In this document: positions 17,971 to 25,894 of the stretch, in pieces
Layout of the letters: every line of letters starts with the position of its first letter
Numbering within the stretch: the stretch's first letter is position 1
Assembly (NCBI RefSeq): GCF_000007345.1
Contig: NC_003552.1
Coordinates: forward strand, 2,418,001 to 2,482,000
Length of the DNA stretch: 64,000 bases
Reading direction: 5' to 3'
Source: Methanosarcina acetivorans C2A
GTDB taxonomy: Archaea > Halobacteriota > Methanosarcinia > Methanosarcinales > Methanosarcinaceae
Notes under the pieces: model-generated
What the model was told of the DNA's origin: nothing
What the model saw: only the letters and a program-made list of their open reading frames with translations
Databases searched by the model: none
Position numbers and translations under genes: made by a program

Positions 17971-18130
17971 ATTCATAGATTGAAAATTCATAGATTAAAT
18001 ATTCATAGATTAAAAATTCATAGATTGAAAATTCATAGATTAAATATTCATAGATTGAAAATTCATAGATTGAAAATTCATAGATTAAAAATTCATAGAT
18101 TGAAAATTCATAGATTAAAAATTCATAGAC
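17971..18130. repeat. 15-bp tandem array, about 11 units
   Basis: Units of ATTCATAGATTGAAA or ATTCATAGATTAAAA/T are in perfect 15-base register from 17971. The array lies between the PASTA and TPR genes, in what would be the TPR promoter region. Because 15 is a multiple of three it is open as an IHRLK repeat on the plus strand, which is an artefact. Confidence 0.95.
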
Positions 18131-18200
18131 TACCCATTACAGAAATCACTCGGAACTGTAGATGTTACTCAAAGGTCTGCCTGAAAAAGGGTGGCTGACT

Positions 18201-18710
18201 TCAATGGTCTGAAAAAGAACTTAAAAGTGAGTTCTGGCTCAGATTCGGTTTAAGTTTCCCTTTTTTTGCTATGAGCAGGTCTATCGCTGACCCTTTATCC
18301 ACATGCGTTCCACCCTTCGGTTCCTGCTGGACAACATCTCCGAAACGGACACCTCCTACAAAAACGCTCTTCTCTCCGACATTACCTACGCGAAGTCCTG
18401 TTTCTTCCAGCTTTTTAACAGCATGCTCCAGTGGTAACCTTATAACAACGGGCACTTCAACTTCTTTTATCTCAGACTCGGCCTCCTGTACTTCCAAATC
18501 GGATACTTCCGGAGTGCTAACTTTACCTTGGTCTTCCAGAACCTCTTCCAGAAGCTCGATTGCGCCGCTGATCCTGAGGAGCGTTTCATTCAGGTTTTTC
18601 TTTCTGTTTTCAAGTTCTACAAGCTTTGCCTCGATGTCTTTGAGGATTTTCTGACCTGATTCGTATTCAGCCCTGAGTTCTACCAAACGCTGTTCAAGTT
18701 GTGTTTTCAT
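18201..18710 (-). CDS. Coiled-coil protein with a PASTA domain
   Basis: A 169-residue protein. Residues 1-65 form a charged coiled coil (LVELRAEYESGQKILKDIE). A linker of about 30 acidic residues is followed by one PASTA-like domain: VPVVIRLPLEHAVKKLEETGLRVG, then GDVVQQEPKGGTHVDKGSAIDLLIAKKG. In bacteria PASTA domains sit outside the cell on Ser/Thr kinases and PBPs and bind wall fragments. Here there is no signal peptide or membrane segment, so it appears cytosolic, which is odd. It is the first of the minus-strand group that includes an S13 peptidase. The PASTA call rests on the pattern P-x-x-x-x-x-x-A-x-x-x-L-x-x-x-G-L and the P-x-x-G-x-x-V-x-x-G-x-x-I ending. Confidence 0.82.
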   Translation of the reverse strand: MKTQLEQRLVELRAEYESGQKILKDIEAKLVELENRKKNLNETLLRISGAIELLEEVLEDQGKVSTPEVSDLEVQEAESEIKEVEVPVVIRLPLEHAVKKLEETGLRVGNVGEKSVFVGGVRFGDVVQQEPKGGTHVDKGSAIDLLIAKKGKLKPNLSQNSLLSSFSDH

Positions 18711-19171
18711 GACCTGTAAACCCCTCTTCTCAATTCATTGCTTCCAGTGAAGCCGAAATCGGGATTTGGCTTTCACTCCAGTTTTCTTTCGATCCAGCTT
18801 CATCTAAAGAAATCAGTTTTACCTTTTATTCAACCCTTCTATTTTATTCCATCTACAATTTCGATCCAATACATTTTAAGTTTTATATTTTCGCTCCTTA
18901 GTAAAGGATTTCATGAAAGGAAGCTAATCTCATGGAAGAAGATATAACTTCATGTGTAGAATATTTCATGTGAAGAATATAACAACATGTGATCGAAAGC
19001 ATGTCCAGAACAAACGCAAGTCGGAAAAGCTGGCACAAAAAACCGGAAAGAACCATTGCTTCTGATTTCTATTTAAGCTTTCAGTCTTACACTATCCTTT
19101 AGCATGAATATATAAACCTGTAAAGTAAGGGCCGAAAAAGAGTGGGTTGGGAATAATAAGGAGTGATCACG
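18711..19171. promoter_or_regulatory. Intergenic region with TATA box for the DUF169 gene
   Basis: AATATATAAACC at 19107-19118 is a clear archaeal TATA box, with initiation expected near 19138, some 34 bases before the ATG at 19172. The remainder is AT-rich, with several repeats of TTTCATG, and shows no gene. Confidence 0.6.
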
Positions 19172-19891
19172 ATGGAAAAAGCAAGTCCCAGACAAATTAA
19201 GGAAATAAATGAATATGGGAAGGAAATAATCGAATTGCTTAAGCTTGAAACCTCACCAGTGGCAGTAGCCCTGGTTCCTAAAGGTGCCGAAATTCCTGAA
19301 GGGATACAGCGGATCAAAGAAAAGATGAAGCACTGCCAGATGATGGATCGCGTGCGCAGAACAAAAGAAGAGTTTTATGCCGTTCTTGAAGACCAGACCT
19401 GCAAAGGAGGAGCTGCAGCAATGGGGCTTGGGCATATGCCGCCAAAGCTGGCAAGCGGGGAATTCTATTTTGACAAACTGAAGCATTTCAAGACCCTTGA
19501 AGCTTCGAAAAAAACCCTTGATAGGGTCCCAATGGTAGAGGCAGAATCCACAGTTGCAACCCTTTACGCCCCTCTTGAAAGTGCAAGTTTCATGCCTGAT
19601 GTTATTGTGATAATCGGCACTCCCGAACAGTTAATGCTCCTGACCCAGGCAGCCCTCTACAATGAAGGCGGGAGAATTGAAGCCGAATTTGCAGGCAAGC
19701 AGAGTCTTTGTTCCGATGCCGTTGCCGAACCCTACCTGACAGGCAAAATGGGAATAACAGTCGGCTGTACGGGCAGCAGGGCTTATACGGAAATTCAGGA
19801 GTCAGAACTGACCGTTGGCATTCCCGCAAAAACACTGAAAGACCTCGTGGAAGGGTTGAGGGCGATTGTTGGAAAAGCTCCTGCGCATTGA
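19172..19891 (+). CDS. DUF169 family protein
   Basis: 239 residues from the ATG at 19172, which has GGAG eight bases upstream; the GTG that opens the longer frame overlaps this ribosome site and is rejected. Family marks are TSPVAVALVPKGAEIPEG, CQMMDRVRRTKEEFYA, QTCKGGAAAMGLG and CTGSRAYTE. Five cysteines (CQ, TCKG, LCSDA, VGCTG) are conserved in type across the family and could bind a metal or cluster, but no activity is established. It has its own TATA promoter and no operon partner. Confidence 0.85.
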   Translation: MEKASPRQIKEINEYGKEIIELLKLETSPVAVALVPKGAEIPEGIQRIKEKMKHCQMMDRVRRTKEEFYAVLEDQTCKGGAAAMGLGHMPPKLASGEFYFDKLKHFKTLEASKKTLDRVPMVEAESTVATLYAPLESASFMPDVIVIIGTPEQLMLLTQAALYNEGGRIEAEFAGKQSLCSDAVAEPYLTGKMGITVGCTGSRAYTEIQESELTVGIPAKTLKDLVEGLRAIVGKAPAH

Positions 19892-19982
19892 TAAGATAGG
19901 GAAAAGCGCATACTTATACAAAAAAAGAGGAATACGGAAAATAAAAGAAAAATAGGAAGTAAAAGGTTACAAAAATACGGGA

Positions 19983-21371
19983 TTACAGGAAATAGAGGAT
20001 AACAGGCAGTAAAATAACTCCCATTGCATGGGATTTCCTGATTTTCATAAAAGACGGGAGCATGCCTATTGAAGTAGAAATTACAAAAATGAAAAGCCCG
20101 AAAAACCCTGTAAAAAGAAAGACCGTTATTGCAAGCCCTGCCAGAACTCCGGTGCAGAGTTTTGTATAGTCAAGTTTCCGGAGCAAGTGATGGGCGTTGT
20201 GCCCAATCCAGACTGTAGAAAAGTACGAAAACAGGGCAGTCAGCAGGATCGCAGCAAAAAAGGGCAGTACTACCTGAAAACCAGGTGATCCAATCCCCAG
20301 GATTTCATTCACGGCAGCCATTGCTCCACTCCTTGCCTTTCCTATAACCATGAGGGCTACCAGCCCGAAAATCGCATTTGAGGTATTTACCCCTGAAACC
20401 GAGACAATAAATTCTTTTGAGCTCTCAAGCGCCTGACTATCTGCATCGGGATCGGAAAAAAGAAAGGACTTTTGCTCCCCGGAATCAGGCTTGATACTTT
20501 CTTTTTTGACGGACCTTCGGTCAAAATCGGACCTTACAAAAAGCCCGGCCAGAAGGGCAGCAATAGCAGAAGAAACTCCTGGCAGCCAGGCTACAAAGGA
20601 ACCTGCGGTGCTGCCCGTAAAGACTCCTCTTAAGATCCTTTTTCGGGAAAGCTCGAATTTTGAAACGGATTCGGCTGGGATCTCGGATTTTGTGAGAAGG
20701 CTTATGATGAGCTGGGAAGCCCCGAAAAGTCCGCTGAGGAGAGGAAGAAGTACGGATGCCTGCCCGAGGCTTATAACCGGGAGCAGGACATTTTCTCTTG
20801 AAAATGCGAAGAGTCCCAGAACTCCTGTGATCAAAAACAGCAGGAGGGCATAAGCTTTATACCTGTATTTTGCATGTGAACCCTGACCCTTTACCTCCTC
20901 GCCCTTCTCGCTCGCAAGCATGATAAACACAATCGTTAGAAGGACCCATGCCATATACTCCTGCAGGTAGGGGTAAACTGCCCCGAAGAAAAGGGAAAAA
21001 GGCAGGACAAAAAGCATGGATACAACCACCGAACCTGCACTTCCGAGGGCTGAAAGCCGGACCGCCTCTGCCCCTGCGCCTTCAAGCAAAAGCCTGTGCC
21101 CCGGAAGGACCGCAAGTGCCGTATCTCCGTCAGGCGCCCCTAAAAACACCGACGGGATTATATCGTGAAACGTATGAGAGACCGCATTTGAGAGGATTAT
21201 GAGGGCAATGTAGAAAGGGGCGACTCCCTTCTCAGCCAGAAAAGGGGCAAGTGCTACAAGTGCAAGTGCAAAATTATTAGTATGTATTCCAGGCAAAAGC
21301 CCTGAAAATATGCCCAGCAGATAGCCTGCAAGCACAGAAAAAAGGATCAGGAATAAAGAAACTTCTTCCAC
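19983..21371 (-). CDS. Multi-pass membrane protein, TctA/DUF112 (COG1784) family
   Basis: A 462-residue protein with about ten hydrophobic segments, starting at GTG 21371 after GGGGAG. The first part, YLLGIFSGLLPGIHTNNFALALVALAPF, followed by FHDIIPSVFLGAPDGDTALAVLPGHRLLLEG, matches the archaeal branch of the TctA-type transporters, whose bacterial members carry tricarboxylates with two small partners. No TctB or TctC gene is near, as is usual for the archaeal members, so the substrate is unknown. A hydrophilic loop near residue 300 is variable. Confidence 0.8.
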   Translation of the reverse strand: MEEVSLFLILFSVLAGYLLGIFSGLLPGIHTNNFALALVALAPFLAEKGVAPFYIALIILSNAVSHTFHDIIPSVFLGAPDGDTALAVLPGHRLLLEGAGAEAVRLSALGSAGSVVVSMLFVLPFSLFFGAVYPYLQEYMAWVLLTIVFIMLASEKGEEVKGQGSHAKYRYKAYALLLFLITGVLGLFAFSRENVLLPVISLGQASVLLPLLSGLFGASQLIISLLTKSEIPAESVSKFELSRKRILRGVFTGSTAGSFVAWLPGVSSAIAALLAGLFVRSDFDRRSVKKESIKPDSGEQKSFLFSDPDADSQALESSKEFIVSVSGVNTSNAIFGLVALMVIGKARSGAMAAVNEILGIGSPGFQVVLPFFAAILLTALFSYFSTVWIGHNAHHLLRKLDYTKLCTGVLAGLAITVFLFTGFFGLFIFVISTSIGMLPSFMKIRKSHAMGVILLPVILYFL

Positions 21372-21704
21372 TCAACAGCACTCCCCTAAGAACTATAGTA
21401 AAATTCATTAGATTTCAACAAACTTAACTAAATAGTTTACAAAATTAGTATTAATAGTTAATTATGTCAATAAGTGCTCATTCTTCCGAGCTTAAATACT
21501 TGAAGTCAAAACTATTTACGATCATTTATTAATCGGTTAATTTTACCCCTATGTACTCAAAGATACTGCAGAGCCTTTTTCCGCACCATACAGAGCTAAA
21601 ACCAGCCCCTCAGGTGAAAAAATAATCTGCAAACAAGTGCCGCAATTGATAGATAAAAGACTGATAAATAAGGGCAAGAAAATCTGTGGTTTATTCTTTT
21701 TTTA

Positions 21705-21789
21705 GTCCTCTTGAACGAGCGAAGCGAGTGAAAAGGACCTCGTGCTCCCGAAGCGAAACTCGGGAAGCGAAACTCGGGAAGCGAAACTC
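21705..21789 (+). repeat. Dispersed double-hairpin repeat, copy A, with 14-bp tandem extension
   Basis: Hairpin 1 is GTCCT (21705-21709)/AGGAC (21734-21738) around CTTGAACGAGCGAAGCGAG. Hairpin 2 is CCCGA (21747-21751)/TCGGG (21760-21764). Hairpin 2 then expands into a tandem AAGCGAAACTCGGG (14 bases, 2.8 copies). The same pair of hairpins occurs at 35331-35382, and the first hairpin also at 24105-24140 (inverted) and 61803-61828. Confidence 0.8.
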
Positions 21790-22011
21790 AGTAATTTCAA
21801 ATTAAGGCCAGGAATTTTGACCTCAATATTATAAGTAAATTTTCTTTTAGAATTTTGCTTTTTTTACTGAGCAGGAGGCATTTTATAAGAAGATATAAAT
21901 AGCAGCATTTGCTCGTACAAACAATTTCAGCCCATCATTGCGATAAATTGCTTGAAAATTTTGAAGGCGATTTATTACATCAAAGAAATAGAAAAATAAT
22001 TTCCACTTATG

Positions 22012-22021
22012 TTTTATATAT
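22012..22021 (+). promoter_or_regulatory. TATA box upstream of the structured RNA
   Basis: TTTTATATAT is a near-ideal archaeal TATA element. Initiation about 25 bases downstream would fall near 22042-22046, immediately before the first stem at 22047. AATAATTTCC lies upstream. Confidence 0.6.
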
Positions 22022-22041
22022 AACAGCTATACTATAGCATG

Positions 22042-22350
22042 TAGTCCTAAATGCTAATATTGAATGGGGTTCATGAGAGCATTTAGCAAAAAAACAGCAG
22101 TCCAGGGCAAATGAGGTTCGCCATTCCTCAGTCCTGCCCTGCGCAACCGGAACCTCTCCAGGATGAGGCGACTATCGAGGTTTTTTGCCATTCCTCGGTG
22201 CCCGATTCCGAGAGAGGTTTCGTAGGCGGAAGTCGAAAATGAGGTTCGCCATTCCTCAACCGGCTTCCGCAGATATCAGAACCAACGGAGAAGTGAGAGG
22301 CAAATCCCTCTCTCAATACTATTTTTACCTCTCACTTCCACTCTGATCTC
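22042..22350 (+). ncRNA. Candidate structured non-coding RNA with five stem-loops
   Basis: There is no gene here, but there is dense secondary structure. P1 pairs CTAAATGCT (22047-22055) with AGCATTTAG (22078-22086). Three consecutive units share an inner hairpin GAGG-TT..GCCATT-CCTC: TGAGG/CCTCA at 22112-22130, CGAGG/CCTCG at 22176-22197 and TGAGG/CCTCA at 22240-22258. Each is enclosed by its own outer stem: CAGGGCA/TGCCCTG (22103-22109 with 22135-22141), CGGAACCTCTC/GAGAGGTTTCG (22148-22158 with 22212-22222) and GCGGAAGTCG/CGGCTTCCGC (22226-22235 with 22261-22270). P5 pairs GAAGTGAGAGG (22290-22300) with CCTCTCACTTC (22328-22338), extended by CAGA/TCTG and AGAT/ATCT. GAGAGG can instead pair with CCTCTC at 22307-22312. 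T-runs near 22440-22470 could terminate it. The strand is inferred from the TATA box. Confidence 0.7.
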
Positions 22351-23039
22351 CAAACTACCTGATTCAATTTAAGAAATCAGCTCAGGGATTGATCAACCTT
22401 GAAGTCAATTATCTCCATTTCCAGTACAGCTCATTATTTCTGTCATTTTTCTTTTTGCTTCCTTTTTCTTCCCTCTCTGATTACTTCTGCCTCTTCTGAC
22501 TCTCCCCTGCCCGGCTGATCCTCTTTCAGGTCACTTCCTCTCCCAGGTAGTATCTTTTTCCTGTCACTTCCTCTTCTCGGTTTATTATGCCTCTTTTCAT
22601 CTCCTCTTTCAGGTATTTTTTCTCATTCCCACAATTATTCGATCTCTTTATTCATCTGCAGTCACCTTTTTTCCTGTGTTTTTGCTCCTTGCTGAACCTG
22701 GTTTCCCCGAAATTATTCGAATGCCTGAATAATAAGTAAGGTTTGATTATTGAGAAGGATATACTTTTGGAAACAGAGTTTCAGAATAAAGTTGAGGAAA
22801 CCTCTTGAAGCAGATAAAAAACACACCGATTTCTCCAGAAAGCACGTAAAAAACCATATATACGAGAGATTCCTTTCCTAAAGCAGCCTTCACAATTATA
22901 ATTTTACAGATCCAAGTGAATAGATCAAAGAAAAATTATTTCAAAATAAAATATAGTCCAAACACTCACAAACGCAGATTTTCCGCTTTTTCCAGATAAT
23001 TCGTGCAAAGCAGAAAAAAGGATTTTAAAAGGATTTCAA
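22351..23039. other. Pyrimidine-rich intergenic region upstream of the thiolation gene
   Basis: About 300 bases of C/T-rich DNA (22430-22690) with repeated TCACTTCCTCTT-like pieces and long T runs. The rest is AT-rich, with TATA-like ATATATAC near 22856-22863 and the AAGGA ribosome site of the next gene at the right end. No gene was seen. Confidence 0.5.
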
Positions 23040-23948
23040 ATGACTATTAAATGTAAAAAGTGCAACCATGAAGCTATCATTTTTCAAAAATACTCCGGAA
23101 TGCACCTCTGCAAAAGGCATTTTATAGAGGACGTTGAAAGGAAAATCAAGCTGACAGTCCGGAAAGACTACAGCATCAAGAAAAATGACGTAATAGCCGT
23201 TGCCCTGAGTGGGGGAAAGGACAGCTCGGTTGCTCTCTATGTGATGCATAAGATCCTGGGGAACAGGCCGGATATTCAGATCGTGGCTGTTTCAATCGAT
23301 GAGGGAATCCACGGATATCGTCCCCACTCCCTCGAGCTTGCAAAAAAGCTTACGGAAACCCTTGGCGTCCGGCATATAATAAAGTCTTTTAAAGACGAAC
23401 ACGGGGTTACAATGGACGAGCTGGCTGCAATGGACCGGGAAAAAGGCACATGCAGCTACTGCGGAGTTCTCAGAAAAAGTATCCTTAACAGAGTAGCGCT
23501 TGAAATAGGGGCAACGAAACTTGTAACAGGGCACAACCTGGACGATGAAGCCCAGACCATTCTCCTCAACCATTTCAGGGGAGATATGGAACGCATGGTC
23601 AGGCTTGCGCCTCCTGCAGCCGTAGAAGGACTTGTGTTGCGGGCAAAACCCCTGCGGAATATCCCGGAAAAAGAAGTGGCACTCTATGCCTTAATAAACT
23701 CCCTGCCTGTGGACTTCAGTGAGTGCCCGTATGCAGGAGAAGCCCTCAGAGGGGAAATTAGGGAACTGCTAAACAATTTTGAGACAGGACACCCGGGCAC
23801 CAAGTATTCCTTACTACGCGGCTTTGACAAGCTCGTTGGCGCCCTTGCAAAGGAACTGCCACCTGCAAAAATCGAAAAATGCAGGATCTGCGGGGATACC
23901 TGTACCGAAGATATCTGCCAGGCATGTAAACTGCTCGGCAGGACCTGA
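23040..23948 (+). CDS. ncsA: tRNA 2-thiolation adenylyltransferase (NcsA/TtuA/Ncs6 family)
   Basis: Predicted to activate the uridine of target tRNAs with ATP before sulfur transfer. It is 302 residues. The amino end has a zinc site (Cys5, Cys8, Cys24 and His). The PP-loop is ALSGGKDSSVALYV (Ser57-Ser62). The middle has TCSYCGVLRKS and VTGHNLDDEAQT, and the carboxy end CRICGDTCTEDICQAC is a second zinc ribbon. The central CxxC and the conserved Cys of YAGEALR surroundings are the positions that hold an Fe-S cluster in relatives. AAGGA lies six bases before the ATG. It stands alone. Confidence 0.92.
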   Translation: MTIKCKKCNHEAIIFQKYSGMHLCKRHFIEDVERKIKLTVRKDYSIKKNDVIAVALSGGKDSSVALYVMHKILGNRPDIQIVAVSIDEGIHGYRPHSLELAKKLTETLGVRHIIKSFKDEHGVTMDELAAMDREKGTCSYCGVLRKSILNRVALEIGATKLVTGHNLDDEAQTILLNHFRGDMERMVRLAPPAAVEGLVLRAKPLRNIPEKEVALYALINSLPVDFSECPYAGEALRGEIRELLNNFETGHPGTKYSLLRGFDKLVGALAKELPPAKIEKCRICGDTCTEDICQACKLLGRT

Positions 23949-24059
23949 AAAGGACCAGAAAATAACACCTGAAAAGGAACTGAAAAGAACCTGAAAAAGG
24001 ACTGTAATTACAAATTTTCTGACCCATACAATAGTATTCGCTGTATTATGTCTTTCTTG

Positions 24060-24600
24060 TCCCGGCAGAGTTGCGCCACCCGAATTGCGATTCGGGAGCC
24101 CGCCGTCCTTTTCGCTCCACTTCGTTTCGCTCAAGAGGACTAACTCGTGGTTGAAAAGTGAGTTTCGCTCAAGAGGACTAACTCGTGGTTGAAAAGTGAG
24201 TTTCGCTCAAGCAGACTACTATGGGAAAAAGTGAGCTATGCTCAAAGAGGACTTACTTAAAATAATGGTAAAATAAAGAGACGCAGGAGAGCGGTCTTCC
24301 CACAAATAAGAAGAAAGAATAAGAAAATGCCAAAAGTAAAAACAACTGATGACGTTTGTGGATAAGAATCGGAACCGAACATGCAGCGAGGGATAGATTC
24401 CGGTCTTTATTTCTTTTTCATATATTCTGCTTTTTTCCCTAATGAGAATGGCCTCCAGACAAGCCGGCGGGGGCGCTTATATTTCCCACTATAAAAACGG
24501 TTTACGGGATTAAGGACCATATTCTCTTATTTCTGGTAACATTTATTCAGGACATTTCCTCTTTTAATTGCGGTACTGGCTTGCAGGTTTTTTTCTGGTG
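24060..24600 (+). repeat. Composite dispersed element, copy 2
   Basis: In order: a hairpin around CCGAATTGCGATTCGG (24079-24094); GTCCT/AGGAC (24105-24109 with 24136-24140) around a TTTCGCTC core; a 38-bp tandem array; GACGCAGGAGAGCGGTCTT at 24290-24308 (the left arm of this hairpin is lost); the box CCTCCAGACAAGCCGGCGG at 24452-24470; and the tail ATATTCTCTTAT. The parts occur in the same relative order as in the inverted copy at 61.5-61.9 kb. The region 23949-24753 has no gene. Confidence 0.7.
24125..24250 (+). repeat. 38-bp tandem array within the composite element
   Basis: Units begin TTTCGCTCAAGAGGACTAAC at 24125, 24163 and 24201, the first two identical over 38 bases, the third diverged, with a trace of a fourth. 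Each unit duplicates one arm of the GTCCT/AGGAC hairpin. Confidence 0.85.
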
Positions 24601-24753
24601 GACAGGAAGGCACAGTCCCTTGCGATGCAGGAAGAAAAAACTGAAAACTTCAAGATCCGGGCACGGAATGGATTAACGGCTTAATTATAGGCACTAAAAA
24701 AGAAAATGAAAAAAACAGAAAATTAAAAAAGAATTTTTGGATTCCAGGAGCTT

Positions 24754-25659
24754 TTAGAAATCATCGGGATCGGAAAGCAGTTCATAAGGGTCATAGAGCT
24801 CCCTGCTTTCCATGGTCAGGTAGAGGCGGGTCCACAGAACAGTGGTCAGCGGCTGAAGTATGAGGATCGGGATGAAGTATGTTAGACCTGAGATCAGAGT
24901 GTTTTCCGAACCCAGAAGCTCGCTGACAAGACCATTGATGAAAGCCAGCCCGACTACAATAATCCAGATGAAGAAAACATCGAGTTTATTCTCCTTGAAA
25001 AAACTGTAACCTTTTTTTATAGCTTCAAGGGGGTCAAGTTCGTCGATTACGAGGGCATAAGGGGTAATGGAAAGTGTGATATTTATGACCAGGACGTAGA
25101 TTCCCCAGGCAAGGATTCCTAAGACAAGTGTGCCCATACCCTGTACAGTTGCTGCCGGGTTTTCGATCAGCCCGCTCAGGTTTCCGATTGTAAGGGCTCC
25201 AGGCACTACGAATACGATACCTGCAAGAAGTATCAGGGTCAACAGCAGGTTTACAAGGAAGAACCTGACAGCGTTTTTCGAGCCAAACCTGACCATGTCG
25301 GAAATTACGGTATCCCCGGTCTCGGAAGCCTTTTTTGCCATCCCGATTGCTCCTGCCGTGAAAAAGGACTGAAGGAACAGCCCAAGCAGGGAAAAAACAA
25401 GAATTGAGGCTATCGAGGCTGGAATGTTAGCCATAAACCCGTCCACGAGCAGGGAGTAAAGTTCCTCGTTTGAAAGAGTGGAAAGGTTAATAACGTTTCC
25501 CGAAGCTGAGTTGAAGAACAGGAAACCCAGTATAGCAAAGAAAAAGACATAAAGGACTAAATTAACAAAAAAATTCAGGACATATGGAATACAAATATTT
25601 AGATTTCTAACCCAGGTCTTGAACCCTCTATTCAGTATTGTTCCAAAATCTTCATGCAT
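24754..25659 (-). CDS. Multi-pass membrane protein of unknown function
   Basis: 301 residues with about six membrane segments, for example YVLNFFVNLVLYVFFFAILG, ASIASILVFSLLGLFLQSFF, FLVNLLLTLILLAGIVFVV and LDVFFIWIIVVGLAFINGLV. The acidic carboxy tail (ELYDPYELLSDPDDF) is likely cytosolic. It resembles the archaeal DUF7847-like family often named after the membrane domain of glycerophosphodiester phosphodiesterase, but no catalytic domain is present. The ATG at 25659 has GGAAGG nine bases upstream; the longer frame starts at TTG and overlaps that site. Function unknown. Confidence 0.75.
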   Translation of the reverse strand: MHEDFGTILNRGFKTWVRNLNICIPYVLNFFVNLVLYVFFFAILGFLFFNSASGNVINLSTLSNEELYSLLVDGFMANIPASIASILVFSLLGLFLQSFFTAGAIGMAKKASETGDTVISDMVRFGSKNAVRFFLVNLLLTLILLAGIVFVVPGALTIGNLSGLIENPAATVQGMGTLVLGILAWGIYVLVINITLSITPYALVIDELDPLEAIKKGYSFFKENKLDVFFIWIIVVGLAFINGLVSELLGSENTLISGLTYFIPILILQPLTTVLWTRLYLTMESRELYDPYELLSDPDDF

Positions 25660-25894
25660 GTGACACAACCTTCCGAATAAAAAGGCATTGGCTCTGCATC
25701 CCTACAACAGCCATGTCCTGACTGGCTGCAAAAACAAGGTTCGTTTGCAGGCTCACATATACCATTTTTCGGATACATATGCAGAAGATAAATATATAAT
25801 CTCTCATAATCTCTCATCCCAATCTCTCATCTACGTAAATGTAAAAATGGCGATCCCATAAAAGAAAAGAAACAGTTGACGCAAAGGTGACCCC

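Noticed and set aside
17980-18198. Plus-strand frame encoding I-H-R-L-K repeats
   Set aside because: It is the 15-bp array read in a frame; there is no ribosome site and no non-repeat conserved part.
22128-22316. Minus-strand frame of 62 residues inside the RNA region
   Set aside because: The paired-stem pattern explains the sequence better; the frame has no ribosome site and its repeats simply follow the hairpin units.
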